Shown: positions 51,319 to 59,481 of the stretch, in pieces
Position numbering within the stretch: position 1 is the first letter of the stretch
How the letters are laid out: the number at the start of each line of letters is the position of its first letter
The notes under the pieces: model-generated
Databases searched by the model: none
The model's input: the letters and a program-made list of their open reading frames with translations, nothing else
What the model was told of the DNA's origin: nothing
Program-made: the position numbers and the translations under genes
NCBI RefSeq assembly: GCF_014230315.1
Contig: NZ_JACLAW010000017.1
Location: forward strand, 1-64,000
Direction of reading: 5' to 3'
From: Novosphingobium flavum
GTDB taxonomy: Bacteria > Pseudomonadota > Alphaproteobacteria > Sphingomonadales > Sphingomonadaceae
Length of the DNA stretch: 64,000 nt

Positions 51319-51963
51319 TCAGGCGGCGCGCGCGTTCCGAAGCGCATCGGAGAATTCGGCCGCGCGGGCGCCGACCTCTTCGGCGGACATTCCCGGCTTG
51401 TACAGGCCCGAGCCAAGCCCCGCGCCGTCGGCACCGGCCGCCATCCACTCCCCCAGGTTTGCGACGCCCACGCCGCCGACGGCGAATACCGGCATATCCT
51501 TGGGCAAGACGGCGCGCATGGCCTTCAGGACAACAGGGCTGGCGCCCTCGGCCGGAAAGAGCTTCAGTCCCGTCGCGCCGGCTTCAATGGCGGCGAAAGC
51601 CTCGCTGGGTGTGAAGAAGCCCGGCAGGGAAAGCAGGCCCTTGGCCGCGCTGGCGCGGATGACCTCGCCGTTGACGTTCGGGGAAACGATCAACCGCCCT
51701 CCTGCCCGCGCCACGGCCTCGACATCGCCCGGGCTCAACACCGTACCCGCGCCGACCAGCACGTCCTCGCCATAGCGCCGCGAAAGCCGTTCGATCGAAG
51801 CCAGCGGATCGGGCGAGTTCAGCGGGACCTCGATCATGGTGAAGCCGGCCGCGACGATCGCGTCCGCGATCGCCTCGACCTCGTCGGGGCGGACACCGCG
51901 CAGGATGGCCACCAAGGGATGGCGGGCCAGGGCTGCACTCAGGATCTCGCGGGGACTGCTCAT
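51319..51963 (-). CDS. dgoA: 2-keto-3-deoxy-6-phosphogalactonate aldolase
   Basis: A class I KDPG/KDPGal aldolase of 214 residues. Catalytic Glu45 (FTMIEVPLNS) and Schiff-base Lys134 (ATGLKLFPAEG), plus LVAILRGVRPDEVEAIADAI, VLVGAGTVLSPGDV, LIVSPNVNGEVI and VFAVGGVG. The TMIEVPLNSP and PAEGASP variants suit DgoA rather than KDPG aldolase. It cleaves the phosphorylated keto-deoxy sugar acid to pyruvate and glyceraldehyde 3-phosphate. ATG 51963 overlaps the kinase stop; the longer frame is a shadow. Confidence 0.92.
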   Translation of the reverse strand: MSSPREILSAALARHPLVAILRGVRPDEVEAIADAIVAAGFTMIEVPLNSPDPLASIERLSRRYGEDVLVGAGTVLSPGDVEAVARAGGRLIVSPNVNGEVIRASAAKGLLSLPGFFTPSEAFAAIEAGATGLKLFPAEGASPVVLKAMRAVLPKDMPVFAVGGVGVANLGEWMAAGADGAGLGSGLYKPGMSAEEVGARAAEFSDALRNARAA

Positions 51964-52829
51964 GATTGGCTGGCTTTCCAGATGCGGGCGATGCCGGACA
52001 CGAAGGCGGCATGACTGTCGATAAGCGTGGGACGGCCACCGGCGATGGCGACGGCGGCGGAATAGAGCTGGCCCAGATGCGGATCGGCCAGAATGAACAC
52101 TGGCTCTTCCCGCGCTATGGCAGCGCCGCCCACGTCGTTTCCGATCAGCAGACCCGAAGCATAGGAAGCGCTGTCCTGCGCACTGCGGCGGCCGAGCAGG
52201 GCAGCGGCGCGGGTCCGGAACAGGAGGCCGGGCAATCTCCCGTCCATGCCCGCGCGGACACCATCGCGGAAGGCGGGGCCATCGCTGACCGGGCCGGTCA
52301 GGAAATCGGCCAGCAGGCTGTGCTCCTTGAGAAGGGCGAAGAGTTCGCCGGTCATGGCCGTTGAAAAACCGGCGATCCGGCCGCCCGCCATGCGGGCCCA
52401 TTTGCAATGGGTGCCCGGCTGACAGAGCAGGGAATCGGGCGGGGCCAGTGCGGCGGCGACAGCCCCCAGCAGCTGCACCTCTTCGCCGCGCATCACGTCG
52501 CCCGCCGGATCGGCCAGACCCGGCACGATCGCGGTGCGGCCCGGTTCGCACCATTCGAGCGCCCCGGCCAGATCGGCGATCCCGGCGGGGCAGGACAGGT
52601 AGGGCACGTTGACCCACCCCTTGGCCGAACCCACCATGCCCGCCATCAGCACCGGGAATTGCCCGAGTTCGGCGCGCAAGGCCGCGAGTTCGGCGGGAAA
52701 TCCGCCCGGCGCGACCGCGAGCAAACCCTTGCTGTCGCGCTCGCTGCGCAGAACCTTTCCATCGCCGTCCAGGACATAGGCGCGGCGGTTCGTCGTCCCC
52801 CAGTCGACGGCGATCAGTTCGGCAGTCAT
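51960..52829 (-). CDS. dgoK: 2-keto-3-deoxygalactonate kinase
   Basis: A protein of 289 residues with the ASKHA kinase start IAVDWGTTNRRAYVLDGDG, then GLLAVAPGGFPAELAALRAE, VLMAGMVGSAKGWVNVPYLS, MRGEEVQLLGA, LCQPGTHCKWARMAGGRIAG, FSTAMTGELFALL and ASGLLIGNDVGGA. These are DgoK hallmarks. It phosphorylates 2-keto-3-deoxygalactonate, supplying the aldolase encoded directly downstream (ATGA overlap). Confidence 0.93.
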   Translation of the reverse strand: MTAELIAVDWGTTNRRAYVLDGDGKVLRSERDSKGLLAVAPGGFPAELAALRAELGQFPVLMAGMVGSAKGWVNVPYLSCPAGIADLAGALEWCEPGRTAIVPGLADPAGDVMRGEEVQLLGAVAAALAPPDSLLCQPGTHCKWARMAGGRIAGFSTAMTGELFALLKEHSLLADFLTGPVSDGPAFRDGVRAGMDGRLPGLLFRTRAAALLGRRSAQDSASYASGLLIGNDVGGAAIAREEPVFILADPHLGQLYSAAVAIAGGRPTLIDSHAAFVSGIARIWKASQS

Positions 52830-52859
52830 TCCGTGTCCTTCCGCCTTGCCGTAGTCCGG

Positions 52860-53786
52860 TCAGTCTTCAAATGCTTCCACTTCGCGCCGCCGCCCACACA
52901 GGAAGGCATCTGCAACGAGCTGCAACGGGGTTACATCGACGTCGCACTGCCCGGACCGGATCAGCGCGGCGAAGTGGGCATAGAGCCCGGCATATTCCCG
53001 GTCTTCGTCCCGCTCGGTCCGATCGGGCAAGGCGAGAACCGCGCCGCCGTTCGACAGGGTGAGCCGGCCCGCGTCGGTCTCGACCACGATGTCCCAGGTC
53101 TGCGGGCCGGTCTGCCGCCAATCGAGGTCCATGTGGATCGGCGCGCCATGCGTGTCGCAAAAATGCATGTCCGCCGCGATCGGCGCGGCGCGGTTGGCGG
53201 GGAATTCGAGGACGGCGGACTTGAGGAAGAACCGCTGCGGGAGGATGTGAGTGGCGATGGACAGGGCGTTGATCCCCGGATCGAACACGCCCAGCCCGCC
53301 CGGTTCCCAGATCCACGCCTGTCCGGGATGCCAGACCCGCACGTCCTCGCGCCAAGTGATCTGGACGCGGTCTATCCGGCGGCCAGCCAGCCATGACCTT
53401 GCCGGCGCGACCCCGGCGGCAAAGCGGGAATGCCAGCTGGCGAAGAGCGTGGCGCCCGAAGCCTGCGCCATGCCTTGCAGCGCGGCGACTTCGGCCAGGG
53501 TCGCGCCGGGCGGCTTCTCGAGGAAGAGGTGAGTTCCGCGCGCCAGCGCCATGGCTGCCAGTTCATGGCGGACCTGCGGCGGGGTGCAGAGCGCGGCGGC
53601 ATCGATGGCCGGCCCGCGCTCCAGCAACTGGTCGAGGCTCTGGAAATGGGGGACGCCGGGCACTCCATCGCCCTCGCGGCTGACCGTGGCGACGAGGGTG
53701 AACGCCGGGTTTGCGGCAATAGCCGGAAGATGCTGGTCCCGGGCAATCTTGCCAAGGCCGACCACGGCGATGCGGACCGGAGCCAT
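52860..53786 (-). CDS. D-galactose 1-dehydrogenase / L-arabinose 1-dehydrogenase (Gfo/Idh/MocA)
   Basis: A protein of 308 residues. N-terminal Rossmann start IRIAVVGLGKIARDQHLPAI with the GxGxxA-type loop, then AALCTPPQVRHELAAMALAR, LFLEKPPGATLAEVAAL (EKP motif) and WHPGQAWIWEPGGLGVFDPG. DPGINALSIATHILP and VDVTPLQLVADAFLCGRR follow the galactose dehydrogenase of Pseudomonas as I remember it. It makes the aldonolactone from galactose or the configurationally related L-arabinose. It lies 30 bp before dgoK. No lactonase is present in this cluster. Confidence 0.88.
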   Translation of the reverse strand: MAPVRIAVVGLGKIARDQHLPAIAANPAFTLVATVSREGDGVPGVPHFQSLDQLLERGPAIDAAALCTPPQVRHELAAMALARGTHLFLEKPPGATLAEVAALQGMAQASGATLFASWHSRFAAGVAPARSWLAGRRIDRVQITWREDVRVWHPGQAWIWEPGGLGVFDPGINALSIATHILPQRFFLKSAVLEFPANRAAPIAADMHFCDTHGAPIHMDLDWRQTGPQTWDIVVETDAGRLTLSNGGAVLALPDRTERDEDREYAGLYAHFAALIRSGQCDVDVTPLQLVADAFLCGRRREVEAFED

Positions 53787-53791
53787 CGCCG

Positions 53792-54790
53792 TTACAGCAC
53801 CCGGACGGCGACCGGGGCATCGGCCGCCTCGGCGCGGGTCAGCGGGTTGCGCAGCGGCAGGGTGAAGGGCGCCGCCTCGATCTCGAACGCATCGCCGACT
53901 TGCGTGCGAAGGCCGTCGCTGAACGAGAGCGTGGCCGTGCCGAAGAAGTGGACGTGAACGTCGCCGGGGCGGCGGAACAGGCCATACTTGAAGTGATGGT
54001 GCTCAAGGTTGGCGAGGCTGTGGCTCATGTTATCCTCGCCCGACAGGAAGGGCTTTTCCCACAGAACCTTGCCATCTCGCAGGATGCGGCTGGTCCCGCG
54101 CAGGTCCGCCGGGGCCTGGTCGATCAGCAATTCGGGGCCGATCGCGGCCTTGCGCAGCTTGGAGTGAGCGAGCCAGAGATAGTTGTGCCGCTCGGTCACG
54201 TGATCGGAGAATTCGTTGGCGAGGGCGAAGCCGAGCCGGAACGGTGTGCCGTCAGGCCCGATCAGGTAGATCCCGGCGAGTTCCGGCTCTTCGCCGCCAT
54301 CCTTCGCAAAGCCGGGCATTTCGAGCGGCTCGCCCGGGCCGACCAGCTGAGAGCCGTCGCCCTTGTAGAACCATTCGGGCTGCTGGCCGATCTGGCCTTC
54401 GGCCGGCTTGCCGCCTTCCAGCCCTTCGAGGAAGATGCGCATGGAATCGGTCTTGTGCTCGGCCATGGCGGCATCGCGGTGCATCTTGTCGCGCCCCTCG
54501 GCCGAACCGAGGTGCGTGAGGCCGGTTCCGGTCAGCAGGAGGTGCGCGGGATCGGCGTGATCGATCGGGGCGATGAAGCGGCCGGCCGCCAGTTCATGCG
54601 GCAAGTCGATTTCCGCGCCGCCGGGGCAGGCCCGCGCGGCTTCGGCCAAGCTCATGCCCGAGGCAATCGCGCCTTGCGCCAGTTCGCGGATCGTGGCGAC
54701 ACCGCCGAGCACAGCGGCCTTGCCCCCATCGGCAAAAACGACCGAACGCGTGCCATCGGCGGCGCGCATCTGGAGGAGGCGAAGGGACAT
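53792..54790 (-). CDS. AraD1/GguC-type FAH superfamily protein
   Basis: A protein of 332 residues of the AraD1/GguC group. MSLRLLQMRAADGTRSVVFA at the start, then THLGSAEGRDKMH, RIFLEGLEGGKPAEGQIGQQ, PEWFYKGDG, EEPELAGIYLIGPDGTPFRL, GFALANEFSDHVTERHNYLW and HHFKYGLFRRPGDVHVHFFG. By family precedent it may dehydrate L-2-keto-3-deoxyarabonate, which would make this cluster serve L-arabinose as well as galactose. It is the first gene of the leftward operon, with the regulatory motif at 54857 upstream. Confidence 0.82.
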   Translation of the reverse strand: MSLRLLQMRAADGTRSVVFADGGKAAVLGGVATIRELAQGAIASGMSLAEAARACPGGAEIDLPHELAAGRFIAPIDHADPAHLLLTGTGLTHLGSAEGRDKMHRDAAMAEHKTDSMRIFLEGLEGGKPAEGQIGQQPEWFYKGDGSQLVGPGEPLEMPGFAKDGGEEPELAGIYLIGPDGTPFRLGFALANEFSDHVTERHNYLWLAHSKLRKAAIGPELLIDQAPADLRGTSRILRDGKVLWEKPFLSGEDNMSHSLANLEHHHFKYGLFRRPGDVHVHFFGTATLSFSDGLRTQVGDAFEIEAAPFTLPLRNPLTRAEAADAPVAVRVL

Positions 54791-54856
54791 AGGGAAACTC
54801 TCCGGTGCGCCAGGCGCAGGTCAGGATGCGCAAGGCCCAACCTTGGCGCGAGCATT

Positions 54857-54872
54857 ATTTACTCCTACATAT
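54857..54872. promoter_or_regulatory. Shared 16-bp motif, copy 1
   Basis: ATTTACTCCTACATAT, in the divergent gap between the AraD1 operon and the GntR gene. It matches the copy at 57149-57164 at 14 of 16 positions, on opposite strands. The likely binder is the GntR regulator encoded next to it. Confidence 0.65.
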
Positions 54873-54963
54873 TGGCGCGATGGGCGAAAGGCAATAATCC
54901 TCGCACATATTCGTTTCAGCCGGGCTGACCCGCTGTTAAGTGAGCCTCGGAGGAGCCCGCCGC

Positions 54964-55749
54964 GTGACAGATGTCGGACATGAGCCCGAAACGAGCAGCC
55001 AGGCCCTGACGGCGGATGGCCGGGACCCGGCCACGCGGGGGCCGGGCCGCCGGCTTCACGGTGCCCTGGCCCACAAGCTGGGCACGGCGATCCTGTCCGG
55101 CCAATATGCTCCGGGCGACGTGCTGCCCGGCGAAGTGGTTTTTGCCGAGGAGCTGAAGGTTTCGCGCGGCGCCTACCGCGAGGCGATCCAGGTCCTGACC
55201 GCCAAGGGGCTGGTCGCGAGCCGCCCCAAGGCGGGAACGCGGGTCCAGCCGCGCGATCGCTGGAACCTGCTCGATCCCGAGGTGCTCGCCTGGGCCTTTG
55301 CCGGCGAGCCGGACGTGACTTTCGTGCGCGACCTGTTCGAACTGCGCTCGATCATCGAGCCGGCCGCGGCGCGCCTCGCCGCCTTGCGCCGTTCGAAAGA
55401 GGACGTTCGGATCATGCGCGAGGCGCTGGCCGGAATGCGCCGGCACATGCTGACCACCGAGGCCGGACGGGCGGCCGACCGGGATTTCCACGATGCCATC
55501 CTGCGCGCCACCGGCAATCAGGCGCTGATCGTGCTGAGCGCCTCCATCGGCGCGGCGGTTCACTGGACGACGCAGTTCAAGCAGCGCTCGCGCGAATTGC
55601 CGCGCAACCCCATTCCCGAACACGCGCGGGTGTTCGATGCCATAGCGGCGGGCGACGGCGAGGCGGCGGCCGAAGCCATGAGCCTGCTGGTCGACCTGGC
55701 GCTGGAAGATACCCGCAAGTCGATGGGGCTGGGCAACCCCGCGGCTTGA
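54964..55749 (+). CDS. FadR-type GntR regulator of the galactose/arabinose cluster
   Basis: A protein of 261 residues. A Pro/Gly-rich N-terminal tail precedes the winged helix (LHGALAHKLGTAILSGQYAP, GDVLPGEVVFAEELKVSRGA, YREAIQVLTAKGLVASRPKA) and the FCD domain (VRDLFELRSIIEPAAARLAA, DRDFHDAILRATGNQALIVL, EHARVFDAIAAGDGEAAAEA). GTG 54964 follows CGGAGGAG at good spacing; GTG 54940 is further up. The order of domains matches DgoR-like regulators. Confidence 0.88.
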   Translation: MTDVGHEPETSSQALTADGRDPATRGPGRRLHGALAHKLGTAILSGQYAPGDVLPGEVVFAEELKVSRGAYREAIQVLTAKGLVASRPKAGTRVQPRDRWNLLDPEVLAWAFAGEPDVTFVRDLFELRSIIEPAAARLAALRRSKEDVRIMREALAGMRRHMLTTEAGRAADRDFHDAILRATGNQALIVLSASIGAAVHWTTQFKQRSRELPRNPIPEHARVFDAIAAGDGEAAAEAMSLLVDLALEDTRKSMGLGNPAA

Positions 55750-55757
55750 GCCGCGGG
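55738..55757. terminator. Hairpin between convergent genes
   Basis: CCCGCGGC-TTGA-GCCGCGGG, an 8-bp perfect stem (9 bp with the adjacent T-A) over the GntR stop codon, 20 bp before the end of the convergent transporter gene. It has no T-run, so it is a weak bidirectional terminator candidate. Confidence 0.45.
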
Positions 55758-55776
55758 ATCGGCCAGCACCCGCCGG

Positions 55777-57084
55777 TCAGTCTTCCAGTGTCACATCGGG
55801 CAGGGCGTGAGTCGGACGCGAACCCCACAGCGCATAGAACAGCACATAGAGTTCGCAGGCCGCCGTCAGCAGGAACGAGGCCTGAAGGCCGTAGCTGTCG
55901 GCCAGGTAGCCTTGCACGACGACGAGCGCGCCGCCGGCAATCGCCATGATCAGCAGGCCCGAGCCTTCCTCGGTCAACGGACCAAGGCCGCGAATGCCGA
56001 GGGTGAAGATCGTCGGGAACATGATCGAGTGGAACAGCCCGACCAGGATCAGCGACCACATCGCCGCCGGCCCGGTGGAGAACACGGTGACGAGCATGAC
56101 GACGAACGCGCCGATCGAGAATGCCGCCAGAACCAGTCCGGCATCGACTTTCTGCATGATGGCCGATCCAGCGAAGCGCCCGACCATCATGCCGCCCCAC
56201 AGGAAAGTGAGGTACTTGCCCGCCTGTTCGTGCGTCAGGTTGGCGATATCGGGCTGGCTGACGAAATTGACGAACAGGTTGGCGACGCCGATCTCCGCGA
56301 TCAGGTAGATGAAGATTGCCGGCACGCCGAACACGAGGTTGCGGTGCTTCCACAGCGAGAGGTGCTTGCGCTCTTCGGCGGCAAGGCGCTGCGTGGCCGA
56401 GCCCATCGCCGGCAGCGGAAAGCGCGCGATGACCACGGCGAGCACGACCAGCACGGCGGCGACGAGGGCATAGGGCAAGAGTACCGACTGGGCATCGGCG
56501 AGGCGTTCGGCATGAGTGAGAACGGTGTCGGCCGTGGCCGTGCCGCCCTTGGACCGGCCGAGGATCAGATAGGCCCCGAACATCGGGGCGAGCATGGTGC
56601 CGGCCGAATTCATGGCCTGGACCAGGTTCAGGCGGGACGACGCCGTTTCCGGCTTGCCCACCACCGCGACATAGGGATTGGCCGCGACCTGCAGCAGGGT
56701 AATGCCGCTGGCGATCACGAACAGCATGGCCAGCGTGACGCCGTAGGAGGGGATGGAGGCCGCCAGCATCATGCCCAGCGCGCCCGCCGCCATGACCAGC
56801 AAGCCGATGACCAGCGACTTCTGGTAGCCGATCCGCTCGATCAGCTTGGCCGATGGGATCGACGCCACGAAATAAGCGATGAACCAGACGGATTCGATCA
56901 GGGTGGTTTGCGTGTAGTTCAGCTCGAACACGCTGCGCAGGTGCGGCAGCAGCGTGTTGTTGATGACCGTGATGAAGCCCCACATGAAGAACAGGCTGGC
57001 CAGCAGGGTCAGTGCCGGGCCGTAGCGCACCCCGCTGGCGGGGTGGCCGGCGCCGACCCCGGATGACGATACCACTGGCGGCAT
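55777..57084 (-). CDS. FucP/GluP-type MFS sugar transporter
   Basis: A 12-helix permease of 435 residues from the fucose/glucose-galactose group: ASLFFMWGFITVINNTLLPH, LNYTQTTLIESVWFIAYFVA, IPSAKLIERIGYQKSLVIGL, LQVAANPYVAVVGKPETASS and RLNLVQAMNSAGTMLAPMFG are the family signature. It should import galactose, arabinose or glucose by H+ symport. ATG 57084 with GAGGA is preferred, since ATG 57150 would place the regulatory motif right on the start codon. It is convergent with the GntR gene and divergent from the dehydratase. Confidence 0.9.
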   Translation of the reverse strand: MPPVVSSSGVGAGHPASGVRYGPALTLLASLFFMWGFITVINNTLLPHLRSVFELNYTQTTLIESVWFIAYFVASIPSAKLIERIGYQKSLVIGLLVMAAGALGMMLAASIPSYGVTLAMLFVIASGITLLQVAANPYVAVVGKPETASSRLNLVQAMNSAGTMLAPMFGAYLILGRSKGGTATADTVLTHAERLADAQSVLLPYALVAAVLVVLAVVIARFPLPAMGSATQRLAAEERKHLSLWKHRNLVFGVPAIFIYLIAEIGVANLFVNFVSQPDIANLTHEQAGKYLTFLWGGMMVGRFAGSAIMQKVDAGLVLAAFSIGAFVVMLVTVFSTGPAAMWSLILVGLFHSIMFPTIFTLGIRGLGPLTEEGSGLLIMAIAGGALVVVQGYLADSYGLQASFLLTAACELYVLFYALWGSRPTHALPDVTLED

Positions 57085-57148
57085 ATCCTGATGTCCTCTC
57101 GCTCGCGCCGCCGTGACCGCCCGTGGCGTGCCGGCTTGCGCTCTTTTC

Positions 57149-57164
57149 ATTTGTAGGAGTATAT
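57149..57164. promoter_or_regulatory. Shared 16-bp motif, copy 2
   Basis: On the minus strand ATATACTCCTACAAAT, in the divergent gap between the transporter and dehydratase genes. Outer ATWT/AWAT bases are symmetric in both copies. See the copy at 54857. Confidence 0.65.
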
Positions 57165-57252
57165 ATGAGGCAATCCCGCGTCAATGGGCTGCGCAAGTGA
57201 GCGATCGCACGACCACGCCCCATTGCCGCTTCCAATCCAGGCGACTGCTTAA

Positions 57253-59061
57253 ATGACCGAAACACCCCCTGCCCGGCCTTCGACCAAGCTTCGCTCGCGC
57301 GCCTGGTTCGACAATCCCGACAACATCGACATGACCTCGCTCTACCTCGAGCGCTATCTCAACTTCGGGATCAGCCTTGAAGAGCTGCGCTCGGGCAAGC
57401 CGATCATCGGGATTGCCCAGACCGGCAGCGACCTTTCGCCCTGCAATCGCCACCACCTGGTCCTGGCAGAGCGGATGCGAGAGGGCATCCGCGAGGCGGG
57501 CGGCATCGCGCTCGAATTTCCTGTCCACCCGATCCAGGAAACGGGCAAGCGCCCGACCGCCGGGCTCGATCGCAACCTCGCCTATCTCGGCCTGGTCGAG
57601 GCGCTCTACGGCTATCCGATCGACGGGGTCGTGCTGACCACCGGCTGCGACAAGACCACGCCGGCCCTGCTGATGGCTGCGGCCACGGTGAACATTCCGG
57701 CGATCGCGCTATCGGTCGGGCCGATGCTCAACGGCTGGCACAAGGGCGAGCGCACCGGTTCGGGCACCATCGTGTGGAAGGGGCGCCAGATGATGGCGGC
57801 CGGCGAACTGGACGCGGAGGGCTTCATCAAGCTGGTCGCCTCGTCGGCTCCATCGACCGGCTATTGCAACACGATGGGCACGGCCTCGACCATGAACAGC
57901 CTGGCCGAGGCGCTGGGCATGATGCTGCCCGCCTCCGCCGCAATTCCGGCGCCCTACCGCGACCGGCAGGAGTGCGCCTATCACACCGGCAAGCGGATCG
58001 TCGGCATGGTGCATGAGGATCTCAAGCCGTCCGACATCATGACACTGGAGGCGTTTCACAACGCCATCGTGGTCAATTCCGCCATCGGCGGATCGACCAA
58101 TGCGCCAATCCACCTGGCCGCCATCGCCCGCCATGTCGGGGTCGACCTGCCACTCGATGATTGGCAGCGGCTGGGCCACAAGGTTCCGCTGCTGGTCAAC
58201 CTCCAGCCCGCCGGCGAATACCTCGGCGAGGACTATTACCGGGCCGGCGGGGTTCCGGCGGTCGTGGCGCAGCTGATCGGGCAGGGCCTGATCGCCGAAG
58301 GCGCGATGACCGTGAACGGCCGGACCATTGGCGACAATTGCCGCGGCGTGGAGATCGAGGACGAGCGCGTGATCCGCCCGTTCGCCCGGCCGCTGCGCGA
58401 GGAAGCGGGCTTCCTCGTCCTGACCGGCAACCTGTTCGACGCGGCGATCATGAAGACCAGCGTGATCAGCGCGGAATTCCGCGAGCGATATCTTTCGAAC
58501 CCGGCAGATCCCGGCGCGTTCGAGGGGCCTGCGGTCGTGTTCGACGGGCCGGAGGACTACCACCACCGGATCGACGATCCTGCGCTGGGTATCACGGCGG
58601 AAACCCTGATGTTCATGCGCGGCGCGGGGCCGATCGGCTATCCCGGCGCGGCCGAAGTGGTGAACATGCGCCCGCCGGCCTACCTGATCACCGAAGGGGT
58701 GGGCGCCTTGCCCTGCATCGGCGATGGCCGGCAATCGGGGACGAGCGGCAGCCCGTCCATCCTCAACGCCAGCCCCGAAGCGGCGGCCATGGGCGGCCTC
58801 GCCCTGCTCAGGACCGGGGACCGGGTGCGGCTCGACCTGCGCGAAGGCCGGGTCGACGTCCTGATTGCGGACGAGGAACTGGCCGAACGGCGGGCGGCGC
58901 TGGAGGCCGCAGGCGGCTATCCCTATCCCCCCTCGCAGACCCCGTGGCAGGAGATCCAGCGGCGCCTGGTCGGACAGCTTTCGAGCGGAGCCATTCTCGA
59001 AGGCTCGGAAAAGTACCAGCGCATTGCCCAGTCCATGGGCCTGCCGCGCGACAACCATTGA
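57253..59061 (+). CDS. Sugar-acid dehydratase (L-arabinonate / D-galactonate type, IlvD/Edd)
   Basis: An iron-sulfur dehydratase of 602 residues. Cluster cysteines are at about Cys64 (SDLSPCNR), Cys132 (LTTGCDKTTP) and Cys205 (GYCNTMGTAST). It is clearly a paralogue of xylD at 22719 (same motifs, same DNH C-terminus) but with differences throughout, for example HPIQETGKRPTAGLD. L-arabinonate dehydratases of this family also take D-fuconate and D-galactonate, fitting both the galactose and arabinose genes around it. It shares the regulatory motif with the divergent transporter. Confidence 0.9.
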   Translation: MTETPPARPSTKLRSRAWFDNPDNIDMTSLYLERYLNFGISLEELRSGKPIIGIAQTGSDLSPCNRHHLVLAERMREGIREAGGIALEFPVHPIQETGKRPTAGLDRNLAYLGLVEALYGYPIDGVVLTTGCDKTTPALLMAAATVNIPAIALSVGPMLNGWHKGERTGSGTIVWKGRQMMAAGELDAEGFIKLVASSAPSTGYCNTMGTASTMNSLAEALGMMLPASAAIPAPYRDRQECAYHTGKRIVGMVHEDLKPSDIMTLEAFHNAIVVNSAIGGSTNAPIHLAAIARHVGVDLPLDDWQRLGHKVPLLVNLQPAGEYLGEDYYRAGGVPAVVAQLIGQGLIAEGAMTVNGRTIGDNCRGVEIEDERVIRPFARPLREEAGFLVLTGNLFDAAIMKTSVISAEFRERYLSNPADPGAFEGPAVVFDGPEDYHHRIDDPALGITAETLMFMRGAGPIGYPGAAEVVNMRPPAYLITEGVGALPCIGDGRQSGTSGSPSILNASPEAAAMGGLALLRTGDRVRLDLREGRVDVLIADEELAERRAALEAAGGYPYPPSQTPWQEIQRRLVGQLSSGAILEGSEKYQRIAQSMGLPRDNH

Positions 59062-59425
59062 GGCGGGCATCGAGGCGGCAAACATTGTTACGGACGCAAC
59101 CGTCGCTGCTAAATTCTGCCCGGAGACGCTGGGTGTTTCTGGCGTAATTCGGGCCACATTCGGCCTTGGCGGAGACAGGGTAGCCCATCTCAAGGTGGGC
59201 GGAATCGCGCGGAAGTCCGCCGTTCTTGCCCGGCGTATCCGTCACCGAAAATGTCTCGACAATGGTTGGAGGCATGCACGAGAAACGAAACGTCTCTGAT
59301 GGAAATATTGGCGACAAACCGGTTCCGTGGGTCGATGGAGTCCGTCCCTGGGATTTGCACCGAAGCGAGGCTTGGGGTAAACACCTGAAACGCGGCCGCT
59401 TTGTTGGCCGCCACAGGAGGAAGAG
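59062..59425. other. Intergenic region before the ABC-F gene
   Basis: No supported gene; short frames here have no protein-like pattern. Base composition becomes more mixed than in the sugar clusters. GCGGCC (59392-59397) and GGCCGC (59406-59411) form a short hairpin just before an AGGAGG ribosome site at 59416. I found no repeats or integration site at the boundary. Confidence 0.5.
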
Positions 59426-59446
59426 ATGGACCGGAAGACGCGCTGA
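59426..59446 (+). CDS. Possible leader peptide MDRKTR
   Basis: ATG plus five sense codons and TGA, behind the best ribosome site of the region (AGGAGG, 4-5 bp upstream), ending 35 bp before the ABC-F ATG, which itself has no clear ribosome site. Short leader peptides that sense stalled ribosomes are known upstream of antibiotic-resistance ABC-F genes. Here it is only an inference. Confidence 0.35.
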   Translation: MDRKTR

Positions 59447-59481
59447 ATTCGCCCGTCACGATTGTTGTTTCCGGTACCATC

